64,000 nucleotides of DNA, taken from contig NZ_CP029187.1 of assembly GCF_003097535.1 (NCBI RefSeq), positions 124,001 to 188,000 of the forward strand, in the 5' to 3' direction. The first letter of the stretch is position 1; the number at the start of each line of letters is the position of its first letter. A model generated the notes under the pieces. The model was not told where the DNA came from and ran no database searches. It saw only the letters and a program-made list of their open reading frames with translations. Source of the DNA: Flavobacterium pallidum. GTDB lineage: Bacteria > Bacteroidota > Bacteroidia > Flavobacteriales > Flavobacteriaceae. This document shows, piece after piece, positions 63,942 through 64,000 of this stretch. The position numbers and the translations under genes were made by a program.

Positions 63942-64000
63942 GTTGCATGGCGTTTATTCCTGCAATGTAACGAAAATGCTTTAATTTCCTGATGATTATT

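Overview
The window looks like a chromosomal segment of a Bacteroidota member of the family Flavobacteriaceae, probably Flavobacterium or a close relative. Four things point there: the many -7 boxes of the form TAnnTTTG (the Bacteroidota/Flavobacterium consensus), proteins ending in type IX secretion (Por) sorting domains, a SusC/SusD pair, and a polysaccharide locus with a NusG paralog. I see no rRNA, tRNA, CRISPR array, integrase or insertion sequence.

Region 1 (1-8384, all minus strand) is an envelope polysaccharide locus. In transcription order it holds a Wza-like exporter lipoprotein, a Wzc-like chain-length tyrosine kinase, a UDP-sugar 4-epimerase, a UDP-HexNAc dehydrogenase and a UDP-glucose dehydrogenase, closed by a perfect palindromic terminator. 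A second transcription unit then starts with a winged-helix regulator translationally coupled to a NusG/UpxY-like antiterminator. Two RNA hairpins and dTDP-glucose 4,6-dehydratase follow, and the unit runs off the window.

Region 2 (8443-16923) holds recR, a sodium/solute symporter, a CoA-binding protein and marC. It then has a heme/iron uptake operon (TonB receptor, HmuY-like lipoprotein, DoxX) divergent from a DUF6607-type gene, with two candidate operators in the divergent promoter region.

Region 3 (16992-31783) holds a citrulline/arginine pair (CtlX-like hydrolase, arginase), a secreted T9SS protein, citrate synthase, and a module in which two paralogous T9SS leucine-rich-repeat proteins flank a TPR-type LytS-like kinase and its LytTR regulator. 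Enolase follows.

Region 4 (32082-51023, all minus) holds carA, flanked by two inverted copies of a REP-like palindromic element, and the large ribosomal protein cluster. The cluster is read rpsL-rpsG-fusA-rpsJ, then a terminator and a new promoter, then rplC through rpoA and rplQ, including secY, infA and rpmJ. No tuf or adk lies within it. rplQ carries a long acidic Ala/Pro/Glu/Val tail.

Region 5 (51206-63941) holds a POTRA/beta-barrel outer membrane protein with a TTG start, a SusC-SusD-lipoprotein operon without carbohydrate enzymes, and housekeeping genes (rlmB, rhomboid protease, rarA, a secreted hypothetical, a YjjG-type nucleotidase, radC).

Several long reading frames open at TTG or GTG well upstream of the likely start. 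The positions of the TAnnTTTG boxes helped choose the starts given here. Four genes (recR, the CoA-binding protein, rlmB, rarA) have this box only 4-5 nt from the ATG and may make leaderless mRNAs.
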